Below, piece by piece: positions 55,279-63,512 of a stretch of 64,000 nucleotides of DNA. The notes under the pieces were generated by a model. That model saw only the letters and a program-made list of their open reading frames with translations. It searched no databases and had not been told where the DNA came from. The translations under genes and the position numbers were made by a program. Each line of letters begins with the position of its first letter. Positions within the stretch are counted from its first letter, which is position 1. Source of the stretch: Blautia hydrogenotrophica DSM 10507 (lineage in GTDB: Bacteria; Bacillota; Clostridia; Lachnospirales; Lachnospiraceae); NCBI RefSeq assembly GCF_034356035.1, contig NZ_CP136423.1, positions 1,240,001 to 1,304,000 of the forward strand, in the 5' to 3' direction.

Positions 55279-55352
55279 AGAGAATCATATCTAGAGCATT
55301 TTATCTTTTGTATAAGGTATCTTTTTTTCTCTACTTCTGGATACGATTCTCC
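55279..55352 (-). repeat. MITE-like element, copy 2 (inverted)
   Basis: Begins AGAATCATATCTAGAGC and ends TCTGGATACGATTCTC, and contains ATTTTATCTTTTGTA, the reverse complement of the interior block of copy 1. It has no coding capacity. Confidence 0.75.
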
Positions 55353-55409
55353 CTAAAACTATTATACCAGAAAATATAAGGAAATGTATAAATGATGTTA
55401 AAAAAATTA

Positions 55410-56315
55410 CTAATTTTCATTTGATAAACTACTTTTGCTCTTACAAAGCTTTTCATATGAGAAATTTAATATATGTTCTTTCCGTTCTTTCAATATAGTT
55501 TTGTAAAAAGTTTTCTGTAGATCAGATATAAATGGTGTTTCATCTATGATTTTATTTATTTTAATCAAATCAATTCTCGCTAAAATACGTTTTAAAGCTT
55601 GGTTACAATCAGTGTTTTGAAGAGAAGATATGAAGTCAAAATATCGAATTTTTTTTCCATTAATTTTAATTCCCGATAAAGGAATTTCAAATACTCGCAG
55701 ATTTCTCTCTTCTGGATCTTCTAAGGTATTTTTCATAATTTCTTCACTAGCCTGTGGAAACAGACAGCTACCGCAATCGTATACTGGTGCAAGTTTGATT
55801 TCATCTGTAGCGTTATTATAAAGAAATCCCCAATTTCCATTGTGTCTGTCCCAATTTCCAATCAGAGCATCTACAATAAATATATCCCAAAACCATTTAA
55901 TAAGTATTGGCGGATCGATAGCCGTCTGCATTTCTAGTGTTGTGAGAATATCACTTAATTCCGTGCCGTATCCATTATGCATGGAATCTATCATCGTGTT
56001 TTTCAAAGACGCAAAATCCTGAAGAATCAAGCCTGTTGCTGTAAAATCTTTACAAGCCACAACTATCTTTTTTTTACCATTTTTAGTATAGGTTCCGAGC
56101 AGAGTCTTCTGAACGGGAATTCCTACGCTTTCAAAAATATGGCAGCCAATATACTCAGAAATACAACCATTTGTATAACTCATTTCCCTGTTTCTAGAAG
56201 GCAGCGAGGGAAATTTGAGCATATACTGCTCTCCATTATAAATGACGGAAATCTTACTTCCATTTGCTCCGGCATAAGTTTTGTTTCGAACCGGTAGGTT
56301 GGAGAAGTCAATCAT
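55410..56315 (-). CDS. HipA/CtkA-like kinase domain protein
   Basis: A 301-residue protein related to HipA Ser/Thr kinases, in the short CtkA-like form. A nucleotide-binding N-lobe (GSKISVIYNGEQYMLKFP, with the Lys that contacts ATP) is followed by the catalytic region DALIGNWDRHNGNWGFL at about residues 148-164 and the metal-binding APVYDCGSCLFP at about 176-187. Both catalytic aspartates are present. It is 3 bases downstream of the XRE gene, forming a toxin-antitoxin-like pair, in which HipA would phosphorylate a cellular target. Target unknown. The ribosome site AGAGGTGA lies in the end of the upstream gene. Confidence 0.87.
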   Translation of the reverse strand: MIDFSNLPVRNKTYAGANGSKISVIYNGEQYMLKFPSLPSRNREMSYTNGCISEYIGCHIFESVGIPVQKTLLGTYTKNGKKKIVVACKDFTATGLILQDFASLKNTMIDSMHNGYGTELSDILTTLEMQTAIDPPILIKWFWDIFIVDALIGNWDRHNGNWGFLYNNATDEIKLAPVYDCGSCLFPQASEEIMKNTLEDPEERNLRVFEIPLSGIKINGKKIRYFDFISSLQNTDCNQALKRILARIDLIKINKIIDETPFISDLQKTFYKTILKERKEHILNFSYEKLCKSKSSLSNEN

Positions 56316-56318
56316 TCG

Positions 56319-56777
56319 TTAGTCACCTCTTTTCATTCTCAAATATTTTTCTCGTAAATACCACGCTTGTTCAGACGAAATTTCTTGTTCTACCTCTGCC
56401 GAATTTATATCAGCATTTAACTCGCTCCATGCAATATCCCAATGATAATCTACTTTCCCACTGTCTTCAATTACCCAAGACGCAATCATATTTTTTAATG
56501 ATCTTTGCAGGTAGGGAGGTAATCCTCTTTCAAGGTATTCTTTATTTGTAGGTAATCCTGTATCACAATCATAATTTTTTTGAGTGTCCAATGTCATAAT
56601 TTCCTCCATTGTACAACCAAGTGCCTTTGCAAGCTGAAAAACTGTTCGGGCTGAACAATTTTGTAAAGAACTTTTTCCTGAACATATGTCCGTAACCGTG
56701 GTTTTAGGAATACCACTGATTTTAGAAAGACGATATCTAGTGATGCTTTTTTTATCAAGATAAGCTTGTAAATCCAT
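56319..56777 (-). CDS. XRE-family HTH antitoxin-like regulator
   Basis: A 152-residue protein (from ATG 56777) with an N-terminal helix-turn-helix (ITRYRLSKISGIPKTTVTDICSGKSSLQNCSARTVFQLAKALGCTMEEIM) and a C-terminal part of about 90 residues with GLPPYLQRSLKNMIASWVIEDSGK. The frame reads from ATG 56786, but that start would almost coincide with the predicted RNA start and has no spaced ribosome site, while AAAGGA lies 8-9 bases before ATG 56777. It probably binds the palindrome in its own promoter and neutralises the HipA-like protein, by analogy with HipB. Confidence 0.87.
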   Translation of the reverse strand: MDLQAYLDKKSITRYRLSKISGIPKTTVTDICSGKSSLQNCSARTVFQLAKALGCTMEEIMTLDTQKNYDCDTGLPTNKEYLERGLPPYLQRSLKNMIASWVIEDSGKVDYHWDIAWSELNADINSAEVEQEISSEQAWYLREKYLRMKRGD

Positions 56778-56800
56778 AACTCTCATCCTTTCCTTTTTAT

Positions 56801-56829
56801 ATTGTATCGGTATACCGACCTTCTGTCAA
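56801..56829 (-). promoter_or_regulatory. Promoter of the XRE-HipA-like pair
   Basis: On the minus strand a consensus TTGACA (56829-56824), 17-base spacer, and TACAAT (56806-56801). The spacer contains the operator palindrome. Confidence 0.85.
56807..56818. promoter_or_regulatory. Operator palindrome for autoregulation
   Basis: TCGGTATACCGA is a perfect 12-base palindrome lying exactly in the promoter spacer next to the -10 box. It is the natural binding site for the HTH protein encoded downstream. Confidence 0.75.
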
Positions 56830-56983
56830 GGAGAGAAGATTGTACAAAAATGTTATTATTCTTCACTTCCTTATATTTATCAGTTAAATTCGATAAAAAT
56901 AAATTGAAATTATTATTTGGGGATTAGACATTTTTGACTTTCTACATTTGAAAAAAGGATTATAAAACTATTGAAGAAATTTT

Positions 56984-57010
56984 AATAATAACAATTATTT
57001 GGAGTTGGCA
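56984..57010 (+). promoter_or_regulatory. Conserved 27-base leader motif, copy 3 (unit C)
   Basis: Identical over all 27 bases to copies 1 and 2. A TATAAA (56961-56966) lies 17 bases upstream. The first start codon of unit C is 31 bases downstream, and its ribosome site AGAGGAAT is separate from the GGAG of the motif. Confidence 0.85.
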
Positions 57011-57041
57011 GATAGATTCTACACTTCCAGAGGAATTATTA

Positions 57042-58289
57042 ATGAGTACAACAATAGAAGTTAATAATAAAATAGTAAAAAAATTGGAACAGCATAAGAC
57101 TAACCTAGCATATCGTACAAACAAACAACAGGTTTTTATTATCGGATCAAAAGGTATTCCGGCCTCTTATGGCGGTTTTGAGACATTCGTTGAAAAACTG
57201 ACAGAGTATCAGACGAATTTTAGAATCCGTTACCATGTTTCTCGTATAGGAAACGATACTATGCGTTATGAATACAATGGCGCAAAATGCTTCAATGTGA
57301 ACGTTCCAGATATAGGAGCAGCAAAAGCAATTTATTATGATATTGCTGCTCTTCGATACTGTATTAACTACTGTAAAGTGAGGCCATCGATTCAAAAGCC
57401 TATTTTTTATGTGCTGGCCTGCCGGATTGGACCATTTATTGGAACGCTGAAAAAACAAATAGCAGAACTTGGCGGTACTTTGTATGTTAATCCTGACGGA
57501 CATGAGTGGAAAAGAGCAAAATGGAGCGCATCGGTTCGAAAATATTGGAAAATTTCTGAGAAGCTGATGGTAAAACATGCAGATCTTCTCATATGCGACA
57601 GCAAAAATATCGAAAAATATATCAGAGAAACCTTTCCCAAGTATAATCCCCGAACGACATTTATAGCATATGGCTCAGATACAACGCCGTCTATATTATC
57701 TGATAATAGTGAAACTTTCACAAAATGGCTGTCTGAAAAGAATCTGAGAGCGAACCATTACTATCTGGTTGTCGGAAGATTCGTACCCGAGAACAACTAT
57801 GAGACTATGATTAAAGAATTCATGAAATCAAAAACTTCACATGATTTTGTTTTAGTCACAAATGTAACAGAGAAATTTTTAGAGGAGTTAAAACTCAAAA
57901 CCGGATTTCATAAGGATAAACGTATCAAGTTTGTGGGAACGGTATACGATCAGGAATTATTAAAGAAAATCAGAGAACAAGCTTACGGGTATTTTCATGG
58001 ACATGAAGTAGGAGGAACAAATCCATCTTTGCTAGAAGCCCTCGGCAGTACAAATTTGAATTTACTATTGGATGTAAACTTTAACAGAGAAGTCGCACAA
58101 AATAGCGCTCTTTACTGGACAAAAGAAAACGGGAATTTGGCAGCGTTAATTGATAAAGCAGATCAAATGTGTCCGCAAGAGATTAACGAATATGGAAAAA
58201 AAGCAAAAGCCAGAATAACAGAGGCATACAGCTGGCAGCATATCGTATCTCAATATGAAAACATCTTTCTTAAAAATATTGATATATAG
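57042..58289 (+). CDS. DUF1972/GT4-type glycosyltransferase (rhamnosyltransferase-like)
   Basis: A 415-residue GT-B enzyme opening unit C. The N-terminal QQVFIIGSKGIPASYGGFETFVEKLTEY is the DUF1972 signature; the C-terminal half has YYLVVGRFVPENNYETMIKEFM and GYFHGHEVGGTNPSLLEALGSTNLNLLLDVNFNREVA, the GGTNPSLLEA catalytic region. In streptococcal capsule clusters relatives add the second sugar, often rhamnose, to the lipid-linked first sugar. The start is the first ATG 31 bases after the leader motif. Here no dTDP-rhamnose genes are visible, so specificity remains open. Confidence 0.9.
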   Translation: MSTTIEVNNKIVKKLEQHKTNLAYRTNKQQVFIIGSKGIPASYGGFETFVEKLTEYQTNFRIRYHVSRIGNDTMRYEYNGAKCFNVNVPDIGAAKAIYYDIAALRYCINYCKVRPSIQKPIFYVLACRIGPFIGTLKKQIAELGGTLYVNPDGHEWKRAKWSASVRKYWKISEKLMVKHADLLICDSKNIEKYIRETFPKYNPRTTFIAYGSDTTPSILSDNSETFTKWLSEKNLRANHYYLVVGRFVPENNYETMIKEFMKSKTSHDFVLVTNVTEKFLEELKLKTGFHKDKRIKFVGTVYDQELLKKIREQAYGYFHGHEVGGTNPSLLEALGSTNLNLLLDVNFNREVAQNSALYWTKENGNLAALIDKADQMCPQEINEYGKKAKARITEAYSWQHIVSQYENIFLKNIDI

Positions 58290-58302
58290 GAAATGAAAAG
58301 CG

Positions 58303-59151
58303 ATGAATAAAAGTGACATATCTAATATAAAACTGCTTCAGCAAGTAGATCTGGAAATTGTAAAAGCTGTGGCATCGTTATGCGATCGACACAATCTTAC
58401 ATATTATATGATAGGCGGAACCATGCTGGGAGCAATACGGCACAAAGGATTTATCCCTTGGGATGATGATATTGATCTGGGTATGCCCAGAAAAGACTAT
58501 GAGAAACTGCTTATGATTGCTCCGAAAGAGCTTCCCGAACATTTGAAAGTAGTTAATTACAGGAATACGCCGCATTACCAATACTATATTACCCGTATTT
58601 TAGACACTCATACGAAAGTCATAGAAGAAAGAATCGGTAACAGCAGTAGATACACTCATGTTTCCATTGACATTTTTCCAATTGATGGCACTCCAAACAA
58701 TAGATTTTTAAGAAAATTTTATTTTTTGCGGGTACTCTTTCATAGGGCCTTGATGTCATTATGTTATAAAGATTCCATTGATCGCAAACGTAACAGAAGT
58801 ACAGTGGAAAAAATTTTCCTTTGGATTATGGAACGCTTACCAATAGAAAAACTAACTACTCCATACAAGCAAAAATGTAAAATTGATAAATTATTGAGAA
58901 AACAGGACATTCAAACGTCAAACTTCATAGGCAATATTATGGGAGCCTACAGAACCAGGGAAATCGTTCCAGCAGAATATTACGGCACAGGAAAAATGTA
59001 TTCATTTGAAGACATAGAACTTCGAGGAGTAGATATGTACGATGAGTATCTGACTTACACATACGGTGACTATATGAAGTGGCCGCCAGAGGAAAAAAGA
59101 AAGACTCATTTTAAACTCATAGAGATTCACGGAAAAAAGGTAAACGTCTAA
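58303..59151 (+). CDS. LicD-family phosphotransferase
   Basis: A 282-residue LicD/FKTN-family protein. LicD enzymes add phosphocholine or phosphate-linked groups to surface glycans. Core motifs: LTYYMIGGTMLGAIRHKGFIPWDDDIDLGMPRKDYEKL (the DDDID metal site) and VSIDIFPIDGTPNN, followed by the C-terminal GAYRTREIVPAEYYG, LRGVDMYDEYLTYTYGDYMKWPPEEKR. All metal ligands are present. No choline uptake or activation genes are in the window, so the transferred group is unknown. The ribosome site is GGAAATGAAA. Confidence 0.92.
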   Translation: MNKSDISNIKLLQQVDLEIVKAVASLCDRHNLTYYMIGGTMLGAIRHKGFIPWDDDIDLGMPRKDYEKLLMIAPKELPEHLKVVNYRNTPHYQYYITRILDTHTKVIEERIGNSSRYTHVSIDIFPIDGTPNNRFLRKFYFLRVLFHRALMSLCYKDSIDRKRNRSTVEKIFLWIMERLPIEKLTTPYKQKCKIDKLLRKQDIQTSNFIGNIMGAYRTREIVPAEYYGTGKMYSFEDIELRGVDMYDEYLTYTYGDYMKWPPEEKRKTHFKLIEIHGKKVNV

Positions 59152-59180
59152 TAAGCAATGGGAAGGCACGCTTATTCGTT

Positions 59181-60131
59181 ATGAAATTAAAAAATATACT
59201 AAAAAAACAAGGTGGAAGTAAACTGCTGAAGCAGTATTGGCAAAGCGGGGTATTTTTTACAGCAGCGGCAGAATTTTTACTTTTAGGAAAGAGCCGGACA
59301 GCTCTCGAAATTTTAAGACTGTCTGCACAGCTGAAGTCTAAAAAAAAGCTTGAAAAAAAATACAAAAAAAATTTGTTGGATTTTGATCGGCAGTTTGATA
59401 GGACTCTATCTCAGAAAAGCAGCGAGAAAATATGGATTTGCTGGTTCCAGGGAATAGAAAATGCACCTTATATAGTTCAAAAATGCTATCAATCTATAAA
59501 AGAAAACATACCTGATAAAGAAATAATCGTTTTAACAGAAGATAATCTTGCAGATTATGTTCAATTTCCTGAGTATATTTTGTCAAAATGGAAAAACAAT
59601 ATTATCACCCATACACATATGACAGACTTACTCAGACTTGAATTATTAATTCGTTATGGTGGTATGTGGCTGGATGCTACTGTTTTTTGCAGCGGAAAAG
59701 AAATACCCGATTATTACTTTGATTCTGATTTATTTTTTTACCAGTGTTTAAAACCGGGGCGGGACGGACATGCAATTTATATTTCTAGCTGGCTTATAAG
59801 TGCAAAAACGAATAACAAAATTTTGATGGCTGTACGCCATCTCTGCTATGAATATTGGAAAGAAAACAATAACATGATGGATTACTTCCTGTTACACAGC
59901 TTCTTTTCTATAGTCTTAGACTATTACCCGGAAGAATGGAGACAGATTGTGCCAAGAGATAATGCGACACCTCACATATTATTATTACGGCTATTTGAGC
60001 AGTATGATGAAAGAGTATGGGAAAGCGTTAAAGCACAAAATTGTTTTCATAAATTGACATATAAATTCACTCAAAAAGAAGAAGCACTTGAAGGAACTTA
60101 TTATAGAAAGTTATTTGATATAAAAGATTAA
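59181..60131 (+). CDS. Capsular polysaccharide synthesis protein (GT32-like)
   Basis: A 316-residue protein of the Caps_synth type. KIWICWFQGIENAPYIVQKCYQSIKENIPDKEIIVLTEDNL and MTDLLRLELLIRYGGMWLDATVFCSG (DXD-like metal site LDA) are the distinguishing motifs. It would transfer a hexose in the unit C repeat. It has a preceding GGAAGG ribosome site at some distance from ATG 59181. Length and motif order are normal for the family. Confidence 0.88.
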   Translation: MKLKNILKKQGGSKLLKQYWQSGVFFTAAAEFLLLGKSRTALEILRLSAQLKSKKKLEKKYKKNLLDFDRQFDRTLSQKSSEKIWICWFQGIENAPYIVQKCYQSIKENIPDKEIIVLTEDNLADYVQFPEYILSKWKNNIITHTHMTDLLRLELLIRYGGMWLDATVFCSGKEIPDYYFDSDLFFYQCLKPGRDGHAIYISSWLISAKTNNKILMAVRHLCYEYWKENNNMMDYFLLHSFFSIVLDYYPEEWRQIVPRDNATPHILLLRLFEQYDERVWESVKAQNCFHKLTYKFTQKEEALEGTYYRKLFDIKD

Positions 60132-60191
60132 AATTTCATCATTATTTGACGATTAAAAGTTTTAAATATGCATCACGGAAGGAATTAGAAA

Positions 60192-61331
60192 ATGAGAGCT
60201 AGAGTAATTGCATATTATTTGCCTCAATATCATCCCATTCCAGAAAATGACAAGTTTTGGGGGAAAGGATTCACTGAGTGGACGAATGTGGCAAAAGCGA
60301 AACCGTTATTTAAGGGGCATTATCAGCCTCAGATTCCTGCTGACTTAGGTTTTTATGATTTACGCTTGCCGGAAATCCGGAAAGCGCAGGCTGAGCTTGC
60401 AAAAGAAGCAGGTATAGAAGGTTTTTGCTATTGGCACTATTGGTTTGGAAATGGAAAAAAAGTGTTAGACATGCCGTTCCAAGAAGTATTAAAAAGTGGT
60501 GAGCCTGACTTACCTTTTTGCTTAGGATGGGCAAATCATAGCTGGACCACGAAAACCTGGGAAAAAGGAAAGAGCTTTTCTTCCGAAACCATGATTTTTC
60601 AACAGCTTTATCCTGGTGATGAAGATTATATTGCACATTTTTACGATGTACTTCCAGCTTTCAAAGACAAAAGATACATTACCGTTGAAGATAAACCGCT
60701 GTTCGTTATCTTTCAACCTGATGATCTTCCAGATTCTGAACATTTTATAGAACTTTGGAATCATTTAGCTTTGGAAAACGGGCTAAAAGGAATATTTTTT
60801 GTCGGCAGATGTGATGCACTACCTTCCTTGAACCAGTCGAACATAAAGCATATTGATTCATTGACCAAGCCTCGTTATGAACAGCTACTGTCCAGAGGAT
60901 TTGACGGTGTAAATTCCGTGACATTAAAATACGCAGAATTTAAATCCGCAGGGATGATACATAAAGGCATTCACTCCATTTTAAGAAAATATTTTGGCGG
61001 AATGGTTCTGGATAAGTACAGATATTCAGATATCATAAAGCATTTTATAACACCTGAGGACTATAGCGAGAGAATCTATCCGCAGTTGATTCCACGAAGA
61101 GACCGTTCTCCGCGTTCTGGACGAAAAGCTATGATTTATTACGACAGCACTCCTGAATTATTCAAATTAGCAGCCGAGAATGCAGTGAAATGTGTTGAAA
61201 AGAGAGATAAAAATCACCGTTTGATTTTTTTGAATGCGTGGAATGAGTGGGGAGAAGGTGCTTATATGGAACCGGATTTGAGATTCGGACATAAATATAT
61301 TGAAGCTTTAAGAGAGGTTCTGACAAATTAG
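60192..61331 (+). CDS. WbsX/GH99-like glycan-processing protein
   Basis: A 379-residue protein of the WbsX family, related in fold to glycoside hydrolase family 99. The start RARVIAYYLPQYHPIPENDKFWGKGFTEWTNVAKAKPLFKGHYQPQIPADLGFYDLRLP is diagnostic, with GFCYWHYWF, CLGWANHSWT and the end FLNAWNEWGEGAYMEPD. Family members lie in O-antigen and capsule operons and are thought to be glycosyltransferases or hydrolases; activity here is not proven. The ribosome site GGAAGGAATT precedes the ATG. Confidence 0.9.
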   Translation: MRARVIAYYLPQYHPIPENDKFWGKGFTEWTNVAKAKPLFKGHYQPQIPADLGFYDLRLPEIRKAQAELAKEAGIEGFCYWHYWFGNGKKVLDMPFQEVLKSGEPDLPFCLGWANHSWTTKTWEKGKSFSSETMIFQQLYPGDEDYIAHFYDVLPAFKDKRYITVEDKPLFVIFQPDDLPDSEHFIELWNHLALENGLKGIFFVGRCDALPSLNQSNIKHIDSLTKPRYEQLLSRGFDGVNSVTLKYAEFKSAGMIHKGIHSILRKYFGGMVLDKYRYSDIIKHFITPEDYSERIYPQLIPRRDRSPRSGRKAMIYYDSTPELFKLAAENAVKCVEKRDKNHRLIFLNAWNEWGEGAYMEPDLRFGHKYIEALREVLTN

Positions 61332-61352
61332 AAATATAAGGAGATTCAAATT

Positions 61353-62591
61353 ATGAAGATTACAGTTTCTGGAACTGGATATGTAGGGTTATCACTTGCT
61401 GTTTTGTTGGCGCAAAACCATCAGGTGACAGCGGTGGACATACTTCCGGAAAAGGTTAAATTAATCAATGACAAAAAATCTCCTCTTCGAGATGAATACA
61501 TAGAGAATTATCTGCTGGAAAAAGAACTTAATTTAACAGCCACGTTGGATGAAAAGACTGCGTATGAAGACGCTGATTTTGTGATAGTTGCGGTTCCAAC
61601 GAATTATGACAGCAAGAAAAATTATTTTGATACATCAGCAGTCGAATTAGTGATAGAGACTGTGATGAAATATAACCCAAAAGCTACTGTAATCATTAAA
61701 AGCACCGTTCCTGTAGGATTTACGGAAAATATAAGAAAAAAGCTTAACAAAAAAAATATTCTTTTCAGTCCTGAATTTTTGCGAGAATCCAAAGCGCTTT
61801 TTGATAATTTATATCCATCAAGAATTATTATCGGTACAGATTTGAGAGATCCGCAGCTGATGCAGGCCTCACAAAGCTTTTCTGCTCTTTTAAAAGAAGG
61901 TGCAATAAAAAAAGAAATTCCAACTTTGTTTATGGGATTTACTGAGGCGGAAGCAGTAAAGCTGTTCGCCAACACATATCTTGCATTGAGAGTAAGCTAC
62001 TTCAATGAATTGGATACTTATGCGGAAATAAAAAAACTGAATACGAAACAAATCATAGACGGCGTATGTTTAGATCCCAGAATTGGAAACTGTTATAATA
62101 ATCCGAGTTTTGGATATGGCGGGTATTGTCTGCCTAAGGATACAAAACAGCTTTTGGCAAATTATGCAGACATACCAGAAAATCTTATTGCGGCAATTGT
62201 AGAAAGCAATCGTACTCGAAAAGATTTCATCGCCGATCGTGTTTTGAATTTAGCGGGTTACTATGATTACAGTGATGACAAAAGCTATAACGAGATGCTG
62301 GAAAAACATGTTGTTATTGGTGTTTATAGATTAACGATGAAAAGTAATAGCGATAACTTTCGTGACAGCAGCGTCCAAGGTGTGATGAAACGTATAAAAG
62401 CAAAAGGCGCCACGGTGATAGTTTTTGAACCGACTCTGGAAAATGGAAGTACATTTTTTGGTTCTTTGGTTGTCAATGATTTGAAGGAGTTTAAGAAAAA
62501 ATGTGACGCAATTATAGCAAACCGCTATGATGAATGCTTGGAAGATATCATTGACAAAGTATACACGCGTGATCTTTTTTTCAGAGACTAA
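61353..62591 (+). CDS. ugd: UDP-glucose 6-dehydrogenase (unit C copy)
   Basis: A 412-residue NAD-dependent enzyme making UDP-glucuronate. Rossmann [15 protein letters not shown] at residues 7-21, [24 protein letters not shown] at about 138-161, catalytic C259 in [15 protein letters not shown]. Clearly a paralogue of the enzyme at 50628-51884, with long identical stretches but scattered changes. Two copies in separate units suggest each polymer unit is self-sufficient for uronic acid. It has the ribosome site AAGGAGA. Confidence 0.95.
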   Translation: MKITVSGTGYVGLSLAVLLAQNHQVTAVDILPEKVKLINDKKSPLRDEYIENYLLEKELNLTATLDEKTAYEDADFVIVAVPTNYDSKKNYFDTSAVELVIETVMKYNPKATVIIKSTVPVGFTENIRKKLNKKNILFSPEFLRESKALFDNLYPSRIIIGTDLRDPQLMQASQSFSALLKEGAIKKEIPTLFMGFTEAEAVKLFANTYLALRVSYFNELDTYAEIKKLNTKQIIDGVCLDPRIGNCYNNPSFGYGGYCLPKDTKQLLANYADIPENLIAAIVESNRTRKDFIADRVLNLAGYYDYSDDKSYNEMLEKHVVIGVYRLTMKSNSDNFRDSSVQGVMKRIKAKGATVIVFEPTLENGSTFFGSLVVNDLKEFKKKCDAIIANRYDECLEDIIDKVYTRDLFFRD

Positions 62592-62620
62592 AGATTAAAC
62601 TATAAGAAGGAAATAATTAA

Positions 62621-63463
62621 ATGAATGAATTAATATCAGTCGTCATTCCAAGTTATAATCGAAAAAACACAATACTATCTTGTATTCGAAGTGTATTGGA
62701 GCAGACATATAGTAATCTAGAGGTTATCGTGATAGATGACGGTTCCACAGATTATACCTATACATTATTTAATGATTCTTTCGATGACAGAGTAAAATTT
62801 TTCAGATATGAAGAAAACAGGGGCGCATGTTACGCTCGAAATTTGGGGGCTGAATTATCTTCTGGGGCATATATTGCCTTTCAGGACAGTGATGACATCT
62901 GGAAAAAAACTAAACTCGCGAAAGAATTAAGCTATTTAAAAAAAGAAAATGCTGATATGGTGTTTTGTGGGATGAATAGAAAAGATCCCATTCATAAAAC
63001 CTCCAAATATTATCCAGATGAGACTTTCCGCTCAGATAGAAATATTTTAGCTCAACTGCTGGAAAATAATGCAGTGAGTACGCAGACAATCTTAATAAAA
63101 AGAGAAGTAATAAATAAAATAAAATTTGATGTCACTTTTAAACGGTATCAGGATTGGGATTTTGCATTGCAGGCAGCAAGTTCAGGTATTAAGATAGCCT
63201 ATTTAGCAGAAGGATTAGTTGATTCTACTATTCAGGGTAACAGTATCTCAGCAAATGTAAAAGAAGGGGTTGCCTACGAACACTTAATAGAGAAACACAT
63301 GGATTTATATAACAAAAATCCCAGAGCTCTCGCAGCTATTTATAAAAAAATAGGAAACAGTTATAGAAACAGCAACAGGAAAAAGTCTCGATATTTCTTT
63401 AAAATGAGTTTAAAAACTCAGTTTCACTTAAAAGTTTTTGTAAAATGGATTGTCGGTCGGTAA
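62621..63463 (+). CDS. Glycosyltransferase family 2
   Basis: A 280-residue GT-A glycosyltransferase. ISVVIPSYNRKNTILSCIRSVLEQTYSNLEVIVIDDGSTDYT, NRGACYARNLGAELSSGAYIAFQDSDDIWKK and KRYQDWDFALQAASSG are the motifs. The ribosome site AGAAGGAAAT is clear. It is the fifth biosynthetic enzyme in unit C; sugar unknown. Confidence 0.93.
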   Translation: MNELISVVIPSYNRKNTILSCIRSVLEQTYSNLEVIVIDDGSTDYTYTLFNDSFDDRVKFFRYEENRGACYARNLGAELSSGAYIAFQDSDDIWKKTKLAKELSYLKKENADMVFCGMNRKDPIHKTSKYYPDETFRSDRNILAQLLENNAVSTQTILIKREVINKIKFDVTFKRYQDWDFALQAASSGIKIAYLAEGLVDSTIQGNSISANVKEGVAYEHLIEKHMDLYNKNPRALAAIYKKIGNSYRNSNRKKSRYFFKMSLKTQFHLKVFVKWIVGR

Positions 63464-63512
63464 AAAGAGTTAACTTCGTAAAAAATATGAGATCAGAATG
63501 GAGGCTTATGCT

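Larger units (their letters stand above)
54805..55409. other. 600-base gene-free stretch with two MITE-like elements
   Basis: Between the terminator and the kinase-like gene. It contains the orphan promoter and two related 75-80 base elements in opposite orientation (54939-55018 and 55279-55352). Between them nothing is recognised. Confidence 0.6.
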
